A stretch of DNA of 52,334 bases, from assembly GCA_026647215.1 (NCBI GenBank), contig JAPKHC010000047.1, forward strand, positions 1-52,334. Direction: 5' to 3'. This DNA comes from F1-120-MAGs118 sp013360535 (GTDB lineage Bacteria; Planctomycetota; UBA1135; GCA-002686595). Position numbers and translations under genes: made by a program. Below, one piece after another: positions 37,063 through 48,000 of the stretch. Position 1 is the first letter of the stretch. Every line of letters starts with the position of its first letter. The notes beneath the pieces are model-generated. The model was not told the DNA's origin and ran no database searches. It saw only the letters and a list, made by a program, of their open reading frames with translations.

Positions 37063-38595
37063 ATGCACCGCACTGCCCTGCGTTTCGCCCCGCTGCTCCT
37101 CGCAGCTCCCGCCTTCGCCCAGACCCCGTGGTGGCCGCGCCCGGACCTCTACGTCAACGACTCGACGAACGACCGCGTCACGCGCCTGCGCGACCTCGAC
37201 GGCGACGGCCTGTACCTCGGCGCGCTCGAGAGCACCGCCTTCTACGACGACACGATCGGGGGCTTCCCGCTCAGCAACAACATCGGCATCGTGCAGACGC
37301 GCGGCGGCGTCGTGTACGTGAGCGACTCGTCGAGCGACCTCGTGCTCGGCCTCGCGGACACCGACGGCGACGGCACGGCGCACACGCCCGGCGAGGCGTG
37401 GATCTTCTACGACCCGGCCTCGAGCGCGACGCTCATCCCGATGCCGTCCTCGGCCAACATGGACTGGCACGATGGAGTGCTGTGGGTCGCCGTCGCGCAG
37501 ACGAGCGGCGGCCGCGACACGATCCTGCGCCTCGAGGACCTCAACGCCGACGGTGACGCGCTCGACCTCGGGGAGTCGCACGAGTACTTCATGATCCACG
37601 ACACGTCGCTCGGCGGCGGCACGGGCGCCTCGATCCCGCAGGACGTGCACGTCGGCCTCGACGGCAAGGTCTACTACCTCGAGACCGGCTCGACGGGCCT
37701 GTTCGCCAAGGGCGTGTACCAGCTCGACGACCTCAACCAGAACGGCACGATCGAGGCCCCCGCCGAGGTCAAGCCGTGGTTCCTCCCGCCGACGCTCCCG
37801 GCGACGCCCTTCTACTGGGGCTTCGACCAGGACGCGACGGGTGCGTGGTTCATGGCCGACACGGGCAACGAGCGCATCTGGCGCTTCCGCGACGACGACG
37901 GCAACGGCGCCATCGATCCGGGCGAGTCCTCGAGCTGGTGGATCGCGCCGGGCACAAGCCTGATCTGGAACGTGCGCTGCGGCGCCGACGGTGCGCTCTA
38001 CGCGGGCGAATCGCAGGACAACGAGCGCGTCTTCCGCATGTTCGATTCCAACGGAGACGGCACGATCCAGCACGCGACCGAAGTCACGGTCCTGTTCGAC
38101 GAGCTCACCACGTCCGGCCTGACGATCGGCCAGCTGCGCGGCTTCAACCTCGAGGCGCGCTGGCTCGAGCCCTCGGAGACCTACTGCAGCGCTCAGACCA
38201 ACTCGCTCGGCTGCACGTCGACGATGAGCTCCCTCGGCGTGCCGAGCGCGACCCACGGCTCGGGCTTCTTCGTGCGCGCCAGCTCGATCCGCAACCAGAA
38301 GTCGGGCCTGCTTTTCTACAGCACCTTCGGACGCGCCAGCGTGCCCTTCTCCGGCGGCACGATGTGCGTCCAGGGCCCGCCGCGCCGCACGCCCGTGCTC
38401 GCCAGCGGCGGCACGCCGACCGGCGACGACTGCACCGGCTCCTTCTCGTTCGACTTCAACACGTACGCGGCGAGCGGCATCGACCCCGCGCTCGTGTCGG
38501 GCGTGACGGTCAACACGCAGTTCTGGTCGCGCGACTCCGGCGCCCCGGCGAATACCAACCTCACCGGCGGCCTCGAGTTCGTGCTGCGCAACTAG
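37063..38595 (+). CDS. Secreted beta-propeller-like protein with Ca-binding loops and shared C-terminal domain
   Basis: The 510-residue protein has a signal peptide (HRTALRFAPLLLAAPAFAQ) and a propeller-like body (DLYVNDSTNDRVTRL, GGVVYVSDSSSDLVLGL, DTGNERIWRFRDDDG) with dockerin/EF-hand-like Ca loops (DLDGDGLYLG, DTDGDGTAHTPGE, DLNADGDALDLGE, DSNGDGT). The last ~125 residues (from YCSAQTNSLGC to LEFVLRN) match the C-terminal domain of the 3147-5006 and 48537-49508 products. Function unknown; extracellular. The other two members of this domain in the window sit near unrelated genes, so it behaves like a lineage-specific surface or attachment domain. Its start is fixed by the signal peptide. 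Transcription ends at a strong terminator. Confidence 0.85.
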   Translation: MHRTALRFAPLLLAAPAFAQTPWWPRPDLYVNDSTNDRVTRLRDLDGDGLYLGALESTAFYDDTIGGFPLSNNIGIVQTRGGVVYVSDSSSDLVLGLADTDGDGTAHTPGEAWIFYDPASSATLIPMPSSANMDWHDGVLWVAVAQTSGGRDTILRLEDLNADGDALDLGESHEYFMIHDTSLGGGTGASIPQDVHVGLDGKVYYLETGSTGLFAKGVYQLDDLNQNGTIEAPAEVKPWFLPPTLPATPFYWGFDQDATGAWFMADTGNERIWRFRDDDGNGAIDPGESSSWWIAPGTSLIWNVRCGADGALYAGESQDNERVFRMFDSNGDGTIQHATEVTVLFDELTTSGLTIGQLRGFNLEARWLEPSETYCSAQTNSLGCTSTMSSLGVPSATHGSGFFVRASSIRNQKSGLLFYSTFGRASVPFSGGTMCVQGPPRRTPVLASGGTPTGDDCTGSFSFDFNTYAASGIDPALVSGVTVNTQFWSRDSGAPANTNLTGGLEFVLRN

Positions 38596-38614
38596 CGGCA
38601 CGCGCGCTGCATCC

Positions 38615-38658
38615 GCGCCCCGCGTTCTCGGCCACGAGGACGCGGGGCGCTTTCCTTT
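38615..38658 (+). terminator. Intrinsic terminator
   Basis: GCGCCCCGCG (38615-38624) pairs with CGCGGGGCGC (38641-38650); CTCG/CGAG pairs further inside. TTTCCTTT follows. It ends the propeller gene and lies between convergent genes. Confidence 0.85.
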
Positions 38659-38709
38659 CTCTCGAAGGACTCCGCTCCCGCCCCGCTGTGAAACGAGGCT
38701 CCGCGGCGA

Positions 38710-41700
38710 CTACGGAATCCCGAGCGCGCGCTTCGCGGCCGCCGGAAGCTCGACGGGATCCACCTTGCCGTTGCCGTCGAGGTCCCAGCGATCGCGGAAC
38801 GAATCCGGCACGCCGTCGACGCCCTGACCATCGACGGTGCGGATGCGCTGCGCGAGCTCGTTGGCGTCGACCGTTCCGTCGCGATTGACGTCGAGCTCGA
38901 GGAACAGGTCGGGGCGCTTCTTGAGCTCGCGAGCCGTGAGGAGCTTGTCCTTGTCGGCGTCGAAGGTCGCGAGGAGCTGCTCCGCCGTCGCACGCGGCGA
39001 GAGTTGCGCGACGTACGCACGCCGCGAAGGCCACTCTCCGGCCCGCGCGAAATAGCCGCGCGCCTCCCAGAACGCGTTGCCCGCGGGACCGAAGTCGACG
39101 GTTCCGTTGCGGTCGACGTCGAGCGCGTCGAAGTCCACGTTCGCGATCTTCAGCTCCTTGGGCTGGATGCGGCCGTCGCCGTTGAGGTCGAGCTCCTTGA
39201 AGCGCCGCTCGGCGAACGGCCCGCGGTAACGCAGCTGCCGCAGGTCTCCGGGATGGCGCGAGAGTTCATCGAGGTCGAGCGACTTGTCGCCGTCGAGGTC
39301 GAGCGCGGCGAACAGCGCCCGCGACATCTCGGATCGATCGAGGCGGCGGTTGCCGTCGGTGTCGAACTCCAGCGGCGCGAGGCCGTCGAGGAGCCGCGCG
39401 AGGTCGCCGTCGCGGTCGACGCGCGTCTCGAGGAAGCGCGGGCCGCTCTCGGGCTCCGCGTCGGTGCGGACTTCGAGCACCAGCCCCGCCAGAGGCGCGA
39501 GCTCGGCCATCACGATGCGCCCGTCGCGGTCGGCGTCGAGCGTCGCGCCCGCGCGCTCGAGCTCAGGCCCGTCGAGCACGCCGGAACGATCCGCGTCGCA
39601 GGCCGCGAAGTGCTGGCGCGCGCCGGCACCGGGCGCTTCCGTGCGCGCCGCGTCTCCGAGCGTGCCGAGCACGCTGCCGGGCACGAGCAACAACCTGTCG
39701 ATCTCCGCGAGCGTGAGCCAGCGCGAGTTCACGTGGCTCGTGTCCTTGAGCGGCTTGCCCGCCTCGTCGAGCATGCGGTCGAGCGGGAACTCCTCCAGCG
39801 CCACGACGTAACTCTCCTTGAGGCCGCCGATCGAGCCGAGCTGGCGCGGCTCGCCCGAGATGCCGACGTCGGTCAGCACGACGCCGTCGCTGCCCGGCGC
39901 GAACAACACCGGCTGCAGGAACGGCGCGTTGTAGAACGCACCGGCGGCGAGCATCTCCGTCGCGTCGCCCGACTCGAGCTGCGCGATGTTCTTCACGCGC
40001 CGCGGCTCGGTGATCTCGAGCACCTGCACACGCGACGTCGGTCCGTTGCCTCCCTCGCTCTCGATCAGCACGTACGCAAGATCCCCCTCGCGCGTCTTCG
40101 AGCCGCCCTGCTGCTCGGCGAGGTCGACGTGACTCCTCACGACCAGCCCGCGGAACGTGCCGTTGCGCCGGATCGCGCGGCTGCGCTCGTCCGCCGGCGG
40201 CCACAGCTTCACGAGCGCCGACGGCTCGTTCGCGTCGAGCAGCACGAGCCCCTCGCGCTCGTCGAGCACGCACAGGAGCGCTCGCGCGGGACTCCTGCGG
40301 TCCGCGATCACGCCCTCGGGCGCGAGCGGGCGCGAGTTCTGGAACAGCAGCGTCACCGCCGTCGCACCGTCGCGCGCGCCTTCGTCGGAGCTGACGCGCG
40401 TTCCGCCGACCAGACGCGGCTCCGCAGGCTTGCGGATGTCGACCACGAGCACGCCCCCCGGCCCGTCGGCCACATAGGCGTAGGGCCACTGCACGGTGAC
40501 GTCGCGTGCATCGAAGGTCGGCACGTGCGCCACCGGCGTCAGGCGTCCGTCGCTCGCCCGCCGCATCACGCGCAGGCCACCGGCGCCGTCCGCGACGTAC
40601 AGGTGCTCGCCCGCGAGCGCGAGCCCACGCGGCTGCACGGTCGCGAGGAATTGCAGGCGCTTTGGCTCGGTCGGATTCGACACGTCGAGCACGTGCACGC
40701 CCCGAAAGCCCTCCGCGACGTACAGCCGCTGCGCCCGCGCCTGCAGCGGATCGCACTCGAGCGCGAGGTCGACGATGTCGGGCAGCACGAACTTCGCGAG
40801 CGGCACCGACGCCGCCAGTTGCGTGCGGTCGACGGCGAGCACCTCGACGCCGCGTCGGTCGCCGACGAACGCGAGCTGGCGCCCGAGGCGGAAGTTGGTC
40901 GAACCCAGGCCCCAGGTCGCCGAGCTGCGGTGGCACTCGACGCACGCGCGCGCCGTCGGACGCACCGTGTGCATCTGGTGGTGCACCTGCGTCAGCCCCG
41001 AGAGCCCCGCCGCCGTCACGGGCAGCACCTGGTCGAGCACGACGCGCCCGTCCGCGTCGCGCACCGTGCCCATGGTCGAAAAACCCGTCAGGTACGGCGC
41101 AAAACGGCCCGACTCGTTCAGGCCCGCATAGAAGCTCTTCCAGGTCGCGAAGACCTTCTCCTGCGTCGTCACGCGTCCCTTCGTGCGCTGGCCGCTCAGG
41201 AGGTCGAGCTGCGTCAGCGACTCGTTGCGGTCGAAGTGGAAGCCCATGAAGTTGGGATTCCAGCCCGAGTGGCACAGGTAGCACTCGAGGTCGCCGTGAT
41301 CGGGCGTCATCGCCTTGGCCGCGCGCTCGTTGTACTCCGGACGCTTGCGGTCGAGCACGTGCACGACCTGCGGCACGACGTGTTCCTTGCCGTCGACCTT
41401 GCTCGTCAGCACGACCTCGCTGCCCTTGCGGCGCAGGTGCGAGAGCGGCGTGCCGCGCTCGGTGCGCAGCGTCGCAGGTTTCGTGAACGTGCCGTGGCAG
41501 TCGCTGCACGCGATCTCGACCGCCTGTTCCATCGCGCCGTACAGGTGCCCGTCCCCCATCACGTCGTTGACCGTGTGGCAGTCGATGCAGTGCATCCCCC
41601 GCTCGTGGTGCACGTCGGGCGGGACGATCGCGGGATCGTCGAGGTAGAACTGGCGGTTGAGCAGCACGTCGGTCGTGCCGGGGATCTGCGGCCCCCCGGG

Positions 41701-42594
41701 CGCACCCGGCGGAAGCTGCGAGAGGCCGCGGAAATTCAGGCCGATCGAGGCGTCGCCGTAGTGGCAGCTCGTGCACGTCGCGGTCGTCGGCGCGCGCGTC
41801 ATCGAGTGCATCCGCGGATGCCCCGGCTCGGCCCGCCGCGCCGTTCGATCCGCGCTCTCGCTCAGGCCGTCGAGCGCGTACGGCACGTGGCACGCCGCAC
41901 AACCCTCGCCGCGATAGTCGCCGTCGAAGCCGACGCGCCCCTCGACCGCGCGCCCCTCCGACCACAGGTGGCACTGCATGCACTCCTTGCGCGCGAGGTC
42001 GGCGTAGTGGCTGCCGAGCGAGTCGCGCGCGCCACCTTCGCGGAACGGCGGCACCTGATAGAGCTGCGAGATGTCGCCGGGCTCCGCCTGACCGGCCGGA
42101 ACGGCAAAAACGCCGTACAACGAGCCCTTTTTCGGAACGAGCCCGGCCTCGTAGTACCCGTCCGACAGGTGCCCCGCCGTCGTCGCGTGCAGGCTCGTGC
42201 GCACGCGCGCCACCTCACGCTCGTGGCAACCGCCGCAGGTCGTCGCCGCGACGCGCAGGTCCATCGGATTCTCGAAGCGCCGCCACGTGAGGTCCTCCGT
42301 GAGCCCGGCGACACGCTCGTCGCCCGCCTCGGCGCGCGCCCGCTGCGGGTGCGCCTCCTGCTTCGTCTTGGCCGTCCCGTTGCCGCCGTGGCAGTCCGTG
42401 CACGAGAGCGCCGCCTCGGGATGCATGTCCTCGATCCCGCTGTGGCACGCGACGCAACCCTCCACGCCACGACCGGGCGCCGAAGCGCCCGCGTCTCCCG
42501 CCGTGAGCCCGAGCAGCACCACGAACGCACCGAGCAGCGCCCACACGACACCTTCGAGGAGCGCGGCGCGGCCGCGCGATTGCTGGCGAGCCAC
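38710..42594 (-). CDS. Decaheme cytochrome c fused to LVIVD-type propeller and EF-hand domains
   Basis: The 1294-residue protein has an N-terminal membrane anchor or signal (GVVWALLGAFVVLLGLTAG) and ten CXXCH sites, nine in the first ~470 residues (CVACH, CTDCH, CGGCH, CMQCH, CAACH, CTSCH, CIDCH, CSDCH, CYLCH) and the last (CVECH) near 555. An LVIVD-like beta-propeller follows (~560-960, for example RGVHVLDVSNPTEPKRL and GGVLVVDIRKPAEPRLVGG). The rest contains many EF-hand Ca loops (DADRSGVLDGPE, DLDGDKSLDLDE, DLNGDGRIQPKE, DVNRDGTVDANE, DLDGNGKVDPVE). It is last in a three-gene operon with DUF1549-like and DUF1501-like proteins. It would be a Ca-dependent periplasmic or surface redox protein. 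Its substrate is unknown. Confidence 0.85.
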   Translation of the reverse strand: MARQQSRGRAALLEGVVWALLGAFVVLLGLTAGDAGASAPGRGVEGCVACHSGIEDMHPEAALSCTDCHGGNGTAKTKQEAHPQRARAEAGDERVAGLTEDLTWRRFENPMDLRVAATTCGGCHEREVARVRTSLHATTAGHLSDGYYEAGLVPKKGSLYGVFAVPAGQAEPGDISQLYQVPPFREGGARDSLGSHYADLARKECMQCHLWSEGRAVEGRVGFDGDYRGEGCAACHVPYALDGLSESADRTARRAEPGHPRMHSMTRAPTTATCTSCHYGDASIGLNFRGLSQLPPGAPGGPQIPGTTDVLLNRQFYLDDPAIVPPDVHHERGMHCIDCHTVNDVMGDGHLYGAMEQAVEIACSDCHGTFTKPATLRTERGTPLSHLRRKGSEVVLTSKVDGKEHVVPQVVHVLDRKRPEYNERAAKAMTPDHGDLECYLCHSGWNPNFMGFHFDRNESLTQLDLLSGQRTKGRVTTQEKVFATWKSFYAGLNESGRFAPYLTGFSTMGTVRDADGRVVLDQVLPVTAAGLSGLTQVHHQMHTVRPTARACVECHRSSATWGLGSTNFRLGRQLAFVGDRRGVEVLAVDRTQLAASVPLAKFVLPDIVDLALECDPLQARAQRLYVAEGFRGVHVLDVSNPTEPKRLQFLATVQPRGLALAGEHLYVADGAGGLRVMRRASDGRLTPVAHVPTFDARDVTVQWPYAYVADGPGGVLVVDIRKPAEPRLVGGTRVSSDEGARDGATAVTLLFQNSRPLAPEGVIADRRSPARALLCVLDEREGLVLLDANEPSALVKLWPPADERSRAIRRNGTFRGLVVRSHVDLAEQQGGSKTREGDLAYVLIESEGGNGPTSRVQVLEITEPRRVKNIAQLESGDATEMLAAGAFYNAPFLQPVLFAPGSDGVVLTDVGISGEPRQLGSIGGLKESYVVALEEFPLDRMLDEAGKPLKDTSHVNSRWLTLAEIDRLLLVPGSVLGTLGDAARTEAPGAGARQHFAACDADRSGVLDGPELERAGATLDADRDGRIVMAELAPLAGLVLEVRTDAEPESGPRFLETRVDRDGDLARLLDGLAPLEFDTDGNRRLDRSEMSRALFAALDLDGDKSLDLDELSRHPGDLRQLRYRGPFAERRFKELDLNGDGRIQPKELKIANVDFDALDVDRNGTVDFGPAGNAFWEARGYFARAGEWPSRRAYVAQLSPRATAEQLLATFDADKDKLLTARELKKRPDLFLELDVNRDGTVDANELAQRIRTVDGQGVDGVPDSFRDRWDLDGNGKVDPVELPAAAKRALGIP

Positions 42595-42606
42595 CCCGCG
42601 CCCCCG

Positions 42607-43749
42607 CTACGCGTACAGCCTCGGGAGCTTCTTGCCACGCGCCTTCGCCGCGTTCACACCGAGCAGCTCGCACACGCTCGGACACACGTCGATCGCCTGC
42701 ACGTCGTCCTCGACCACACGATTCTTCGCGAAATCCGGGCCCCAGCAGGTCGCGGTCACGTACTCGAGATCGTTCGAGCCGTCGCCGTGGTCGAGCCCGC
42801 GCCGCGAGTTGAGGTCGGCGTCGCGTCCGAATTCCGGCAGCACGATCACGGTGGTCGAGTCGCGCAGCTGTGGATCGCCCTGGATCGCGCGCCACAGGTC
42901 GCCGAGCGCCTCGTCGTTGCGCCGGATGATCTCGACGTAACCGTTGAACGACCCGTGCGCCGCGTCCGCCTGCTGCAGCACGATGCCGACGAGCTTGGGC
43001 TTGAACAGCACTAGCAGGTTGCGCGCGACGCGGATCGCCTTGGCGTCCGCCGCGTTGGCGCCGCGGATGTCGGCCGTGCCGCTCGTCAGCTCCTGCAGGA
43101 TGTACTGCTCGATGCGCGCCGAGTTCTCGAGGTTGTTGAGCGCGCCGCCCGGCGTGCTCCCGATCGCCCCGCGCAGCCGCGCGTACAGCTCCGCTTCCTT
43201 CTGGCTGAGCGCCTTCGGTCGCCCCCAAGTCTCGAGAATCGACTTGAATTCCGCGTTGAAGAGGCCGTCGCCATCGACCGTGTTCGCACCGTAGCGCGCG
43301 CCGTAGTCGGGGTGCAGCCCATAGCTGTAGTTGGTCTGCTGCGCGCCGCCCGACGTGCTGATCCACACGTCGCTCGCGGCGAGACCGAGGTCCTTGCGCA
43401 CGTATTCGAACAGCGTCGGATCGGTGCCTCGCGCGTTCTCGCGGATGCCACGTGCCTCGCTGATCCCGGTGAAGATCGAGAGCGCCGCGCCGAAATGCCC
43501 GAGGTTCGAGGACTTCACGCGCTTGTAGAGCACGCCCTCCTTCGCCAGCGCCTCCAGCGTCGGCACGTTTCCCGGCGAGCCAAACGTCTCGCGCGTGCGC
43601 ACGCCGCCCGCGAAGGCGACCAGCACGACGTGGCGCGTCTTGCGACCGCTCGCCTGCGCGAGCGTCGCACGCGCCGCCGCGGGCAACGCCAGCGCCGCGA
43701 GCGAAGCCCCGACCATGAACTGGCGACGATCCTGAACGAACGGTTGCAT
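42607..43749 (-). CDS. DUF1501/sulfatase-fold-like secreted protein
   Basis: The 380-residue protein has a Tat-type leader (RRQFMVGASLAALALPAAA). The body resembles the alkaline-phosphatase-like fold of DUF1501/sulfatase-related proteins: VVLVAFAGGVRTRETFGSPG, GHFGAALSIFTGISEARG, STTVIVLPEFGRDADLN and LDHGDGSNDLEYV. DUF1501 genes in Planctomycetota are usually paired with DUF1549/DUF1553 genes, and a gene of that kind lies 21 bases upstream. The catalytic metal ligands cannot be confirmed by eye. The exact family assignment is moderately certain; the function is unknown. Confidence 0.75.
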   Translation of the reverse strand: MQPFVQDRRQFMVGASLAALALPAAARATLAQASGRKTRHVVLVAFAGGVRTRETFGSPGNVPTLEALAKEGVLYKRVKSSNLGHFGAALSIFTGISEARGIRENARGTDPTLFEYVRKDLGLAASDVWISTSGGAQQTNYSYGLHPDYGARYGANTVDGDGLFNAEFKSILETWGRPKALSQKEAELYARLRGAIGSTPGGALNNLENSARIEQYILQELTSGTADIRGANAADAKAIRVARNLLVLFKPKLVGIVLQQADAAHGSFNGYVEIIRRNDEALGDLWRAIQGDPQLRDSTTVIVLPEFGRDADLNSRRGLDHGDGSNDLEYVTATCWGPDFAKNRVVEDDVQAIDVCPSVCELLGVNAAKARGKKLPRLYA

Positions 43750-43770
43750 CGGTTGTCTCCGGGCGCGGGT

Positions 43771-44895
43771 TCAGTAGGTCTGGTACTCGGGGTGCGTGAC
43801 GAGCGCGTAGAGCACGGTCTGCGGGCGGCAGGCCGGATCGTGAAAGGCCGTGACGAACTCGCGCAGCTCTTCCGCACTCGCCTCGCGGCCGAACAGGCGC
43901 TTGAAGAGCCCCGCAACCCATGCCGTCGGGTCGGAAATCGTGGCTTTTTCCGGCACTTTCACGGCCCCGGAGTCGATCAGCACGCGCGCGAGCACCGAAC
44001 GCAGCGGTCCGGTGTCCGAGAGGCCGTCGAGCGCCGTGCGCAGGCGACGCGCCTCGTCCGCCTGCGGCGGGCGACCGAGCAGGTCGACGTACAGCGCCTG
44101 GATCCACAGCCGGTTGGGCGCCGTCACACGCGAGCGCACGCGCGCCTCCCATTCCGCCGACGCGAACCAACCCGCGAAGATCGCGCGGAACTCGCCCGGA
44201 TCGCGCTGGAACCGCCGCACCTCGTCGGCGAAGCGCGTCTTGTCCGGCTCGGCGCGCACGATGCGCCTGTACTCGCGCGCCAGGAAGGTCTGCGCGAACG
44301 AACGATCCTCGATCGCGATGCGCAGGAGGTCCGACTGCGTCGCGCCGCTCTTCCCGAGGAACGTGCCCGGCCGACCGTCGTAGATCTGCTTGCCGACGTC
44401 GAGCTCGCGCACGCTCTTCTGCACGCGGATGCCGTTGAGCTGCTCCATCACGACCGTGACGAACGTGTCGGCGCCGGGGTTGCGCTGGTCGAAGCTCGGG
44501 CTGAGCGTGATGCGGTGGATCGCGCTGCGCACGTCGAGGCGCCCGGCCGCGAGCAGCCCGGGCAACGCGTCGACGCGCTCGTTCTCCGGTCGGAAGTTGT
44601 CGATCAGGAGGAAGTAGTAGAGCTGCTCCTCGACCCACTGCGTCCAGGCCTCGCGCGAGCCGAGCCATTCCGCGACGAGCTCGTCCCGCGAGCGCCCGAG
44701 CCATTGCGTGCGCTCGGCCTCGAGCGGCGGCCGACCGAGCAGGTCGAACGACAGCGCGCGCAGGGCCGCGTCGTCGAGCGGCCGCGCCGGCGTCGCCTCC
44801 GTGCGGCCATCCTGCGGCGGCGCGACGGGCTCCTGCGCCCGCAGCGGCAGCGCGAGGGCGACGATCAGGGTGAGGCTCGTGAAGGCGGCGAACAT
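43771..44895 (-). CDS. DUF1549/DUF4214-like secreted protein, first gene of the decaheme operon
   Basis: The 374-residue protein has a signal peptide (FAAFTSLTLIVALALPLRAQ) and repeated segments DLLGRPPLEAERTQW and DLLGRPPQADEARRL, which are typical of DUF1549 and DUF4214-like planctomycete secreted proteins. The C-terminus FVTAFHDPACRPQTVLYALV resembles the end of DUF1553-type proteins. It lacks the CXXCH that often precedes DUF1549, so the heme part is supplied by the separate decaheme gene at the end of the operon. AAGG lies directly upstream of the ATG. Function unknown. Confidence 0.72.
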   Translation of the reverse strand: MFAAFTSLTLIVALALPLRAQEPVAPPQDGRTEATPARPLDDAALRALSFDLLGRPPLEAERTQWLGRSRDELVAEWLGSREAWTQWVEEQLYYFLLIDNFRPENERVDALPGLLAAGRLDVRSAIHRITLSPSFDQRNPGADTFVTVVMEQLNGIRVQKSVRELDVGKQIYDGRPGTFLGKSGATQSDLLRIAIEDRSFAQTFLAREYRRIVRAEPDKTRFADEVRRFQRDPGEFRAIFAGWFASAEWEARVRSRVTAPNRLWIQALYVDLLGRPPQADEARRLRTALDGLSDTGPLRSVLARVLIDSGAVKVPEKATISDPTAWVAGLFKRLFGREASAEELREFVTAFHDPACRPQTVLYALVTHPEYQTY

Positions 44896-45063
44896 CCTTG
44901 GGGCTCAGGTTACTCCCTAGCCGCGTCCGGGGCCCCGGTTGCCCGGTTCCGGGCCCTCGCACACGCCCGGAACGCCCGCAGCGCGTCCTGAACCAGCCGA
45001 ACGAATCGATCCGATCAGGAGCGGTGCGTTGCGGAGCGGCCCGGAAACTGGCTTGCTCTGCGC

Positions 45064-48000
45064 ATGCAATCCCAGCGAAGCCCGATCGCCGGCCTCGTCG
45101 TCGCCCAATTCCTCGGGTCGTTCAACGACTACGCGTGGAAGATCGTCGTCACCCTGCTCGCCCAGCGCGGCCTCGAAGGCGCGGGAGCGGCCGAAGCGGC
45201 GCAGAAGCTCGCCGGCACGGTCGGAATCGCCTTCCTGCTGCCGCTCGCCCTCGGCGCCCTGCCGTCGATCCCGCTCGCCGACCGCTTCGCCAAGCACAAG
45301 GTCATCGTCGCGACCAAGGCGCTCGAGCTCGTCCTGATGCTCGCCGCCGTCGCGGCGCTCGCGTTCGATCCGACGGGGGGCCTGCCCGCGCTCGTGGTGG
45401 TCGGTGCGATGGGCCTGCAGAGCGCGCTGTTCTCGCCCGCCAAATACGGAATCCTGCCGCAGGTCGTTCCGCACGAGCGCCTCTCGCGCGCCAACGGTGC
45501 GATCGAATTCGCCACCTTCGTCGCCATCGTCGGCGGAACGGCGGCGGGTCCGCTGCTGCTGTCGCTGTCGGGCGCCACGCCGTGGCTCGCGGCGGCGGTG
45601 CTCGCCGTGCTCGCGCTGGTCGGGTTCTTCGCGAGCCTGAGCGTGCCACGCGTCGCGCCCGCGAGCTCGGGCGGTTCCGTCGGCGAGATCGTGAGCTCCG
45701 CCGCGGGTGCGATCCGCTCCGACCGGGTGCTGCGCCTCGCGATCCTCGGCAACGGCCTGTTCATGGGCGTCGCGAGCCTGCTGCTGCAGAACCTGCAGGT
45801 CTACGCGAAGATCGACCTCGCGCTCGCGGAGGAATGGGTCGGTTTCCCGCTCGCGGCGCTGTCGATCGGCATCGGCGCCGGAGCGCTGCTCGCCGGCCGC
45901 ATGTCGGGGCGCAACGTCGAGCTCGGCCTGTTGCCCCTGGGCTCGATCCTGCTGGCGGGGATGCTCGTGCTGTTCGGCCTCGTGCTGCCAGGAACGCGCG
46001 GGACGCTGCTCGCGATGGCGCTGGTCGGCATCGCGGGCGGACTGCTCGTCGTGCCGCTCAACGCGCTGGTGCAATGGCGCGCACCGGCCGAGCGCTGCGG
46101 CGCCGTCGTCGCGCTGTCGAACCTCGTCGTGTACGCCTCATCGCTCGCGGGCACGCTGCTCGGTACGTGGCTCGCGCGTGAAGGTGTCGGCACGCGCGGA
46201 CTTTTCGTGGTTTCCGCAGGCATCGTCGTCGCGGGCGCGGCCTGGGCGACGTGGCTCGTGCCGCAGACGTTGCTGCGCCTGGGCCTCGTGCTCGCCACGC
46301 ACACGATCTACCGCCTCGACGTGCGCGGCGCCGAGCGCGTGCCGAAGGAAGGTGGCGCGCTGCTCGTGCCCAACCACGTCTCCTTCGTCGACGGCCTGTT
46401 CCTGATCGCGAGCATGGACCGCAAGGTGCGTTTCCTCGTCGACGCGCCGTTCTTCGAGCGCCCGATCATCGGGCGCGTGCTGCGCTGGCTCGACGCGATC
46501 CCGATCTCCTCGAGCGGCGGGCCGCGCATGATCCTGCGCGCGCTGCGTTCCGCTGGCGAGTACCTCGACCAAGGCAACCTCGTGTGCATCTTCCCCGAGG
46601 GCCAGATCACGCGCACGGGCATGATGATGCCGTTCCGGCGCGGCATGGAGCGCATCGCGCGCGGCCGCAACGCGCAGATCGTCCCCGTGTACCTCGAGGG
46701 CGTGTGGGGCTCGGTGTTCAGCTTCGAGGGTGGGCGGTTCGTGTGGAAACTGCCGCAGAAACTGCCCTATTCGGTGAGCGTGTCCTTCGGCGAGCCGCTG
46801 CCCGCCGACACGCCGCTCCACACGGTGCGCCGCGCCGTGCAGATGCTCGGGCAGGACGCCTGGCACGCGCGCTACGCGCAGTCGCAGCCGATGCACCGTG
46901 CCTTCGTGAGCCGCGTGCGCCGCGGGCCGTTCCGGTTCCTGTTCGCGGACTCGTCGCGGCCGCGGGTGTCGCGCATCCGCGCGCTGGCGGGCGCGATCGC
47001 GCTCGGGCGCGCGCTGAAGGGGCGCTGGGCGGACCAGACGCACGTCGGCATCCTGCTGCCGCCTTCGGTGGGCGGTGCGCTGGTCAACATCGCTGCATCG
47101 TTCGCCGGCCGCACGACGGTCAACCTCAACTACACGACGGGGCCGGCAGGAATGACGTCCGCGGCGCGCCAGTCGGGCCTGAAGACGGTCGTCACGAGCA
47201 AGCTGTTCCTCGAGAAGGCCAAGCTCGAGTTGCCCGAAGGTGTCGAACCGATCTGGATCGACGAAATTGCCACGGAAATCGGCACTTTCGAGCGCCTGTC
47301 GTCGCTCGCGCTCGCCTGGCTCGCGCCCGTGCGGCTGCTCGAGAGCTGCTGCGGCGCCGAGCGCCCGGTCAAGCCCGACGACATCGTCACCGTGATCTTC
47401 TCGAGCGGCTCCACGGGCGAGCCCAAGGGCGTGATGCTCGCGCACTCGAATGTCGCGTCGAACTGCGCGGCGCTCGAACAGGTCGTGCACGTGGGCACGA
47501 GCGACAAGGTGCTCGGCATCCTGCCGTTCTTCCATTCCTTCGGCTTCACCGCGACGATCTGGTTCCCGGCGCGCTCCGGCCTCGGCGCCGTGTTCCATCC
47601 CAGCCCGATCGACGTCGGCGCCATCGGTGACCTCGTCGAGCGCCACGCCGTCAGCTTCCTGATCGCGACGCCGACGCTGCTCTCGATCTACTTGCGCCGC
47701 ATCCCGCCGCACCAGTTCGGTTCGCTCAGCCTCGTGCTGACGGGCGCGGAGAAGCTCACCGACCGTCTCGCGCAGGCCTTCGAGGACCAGTTCGGCATCC
47801 GCCCGCTCGAGGGGTACGGCGCGACGGAGTGTGCGCCGGTGGTCGCGATGAGCCAACGCGATTTCCGCGGTGCGGGCCTGTACCAACCGGGCTGGCGACG
47901 CGGTTTTGTCGGCCAGCCGCTGCCGGGGCTCGTGGCCAGAGTCGTCGATCCCGACACGGGCGTCGATCTCGCGCCGGGCACTCCGGGCATGCTGCTCGTG

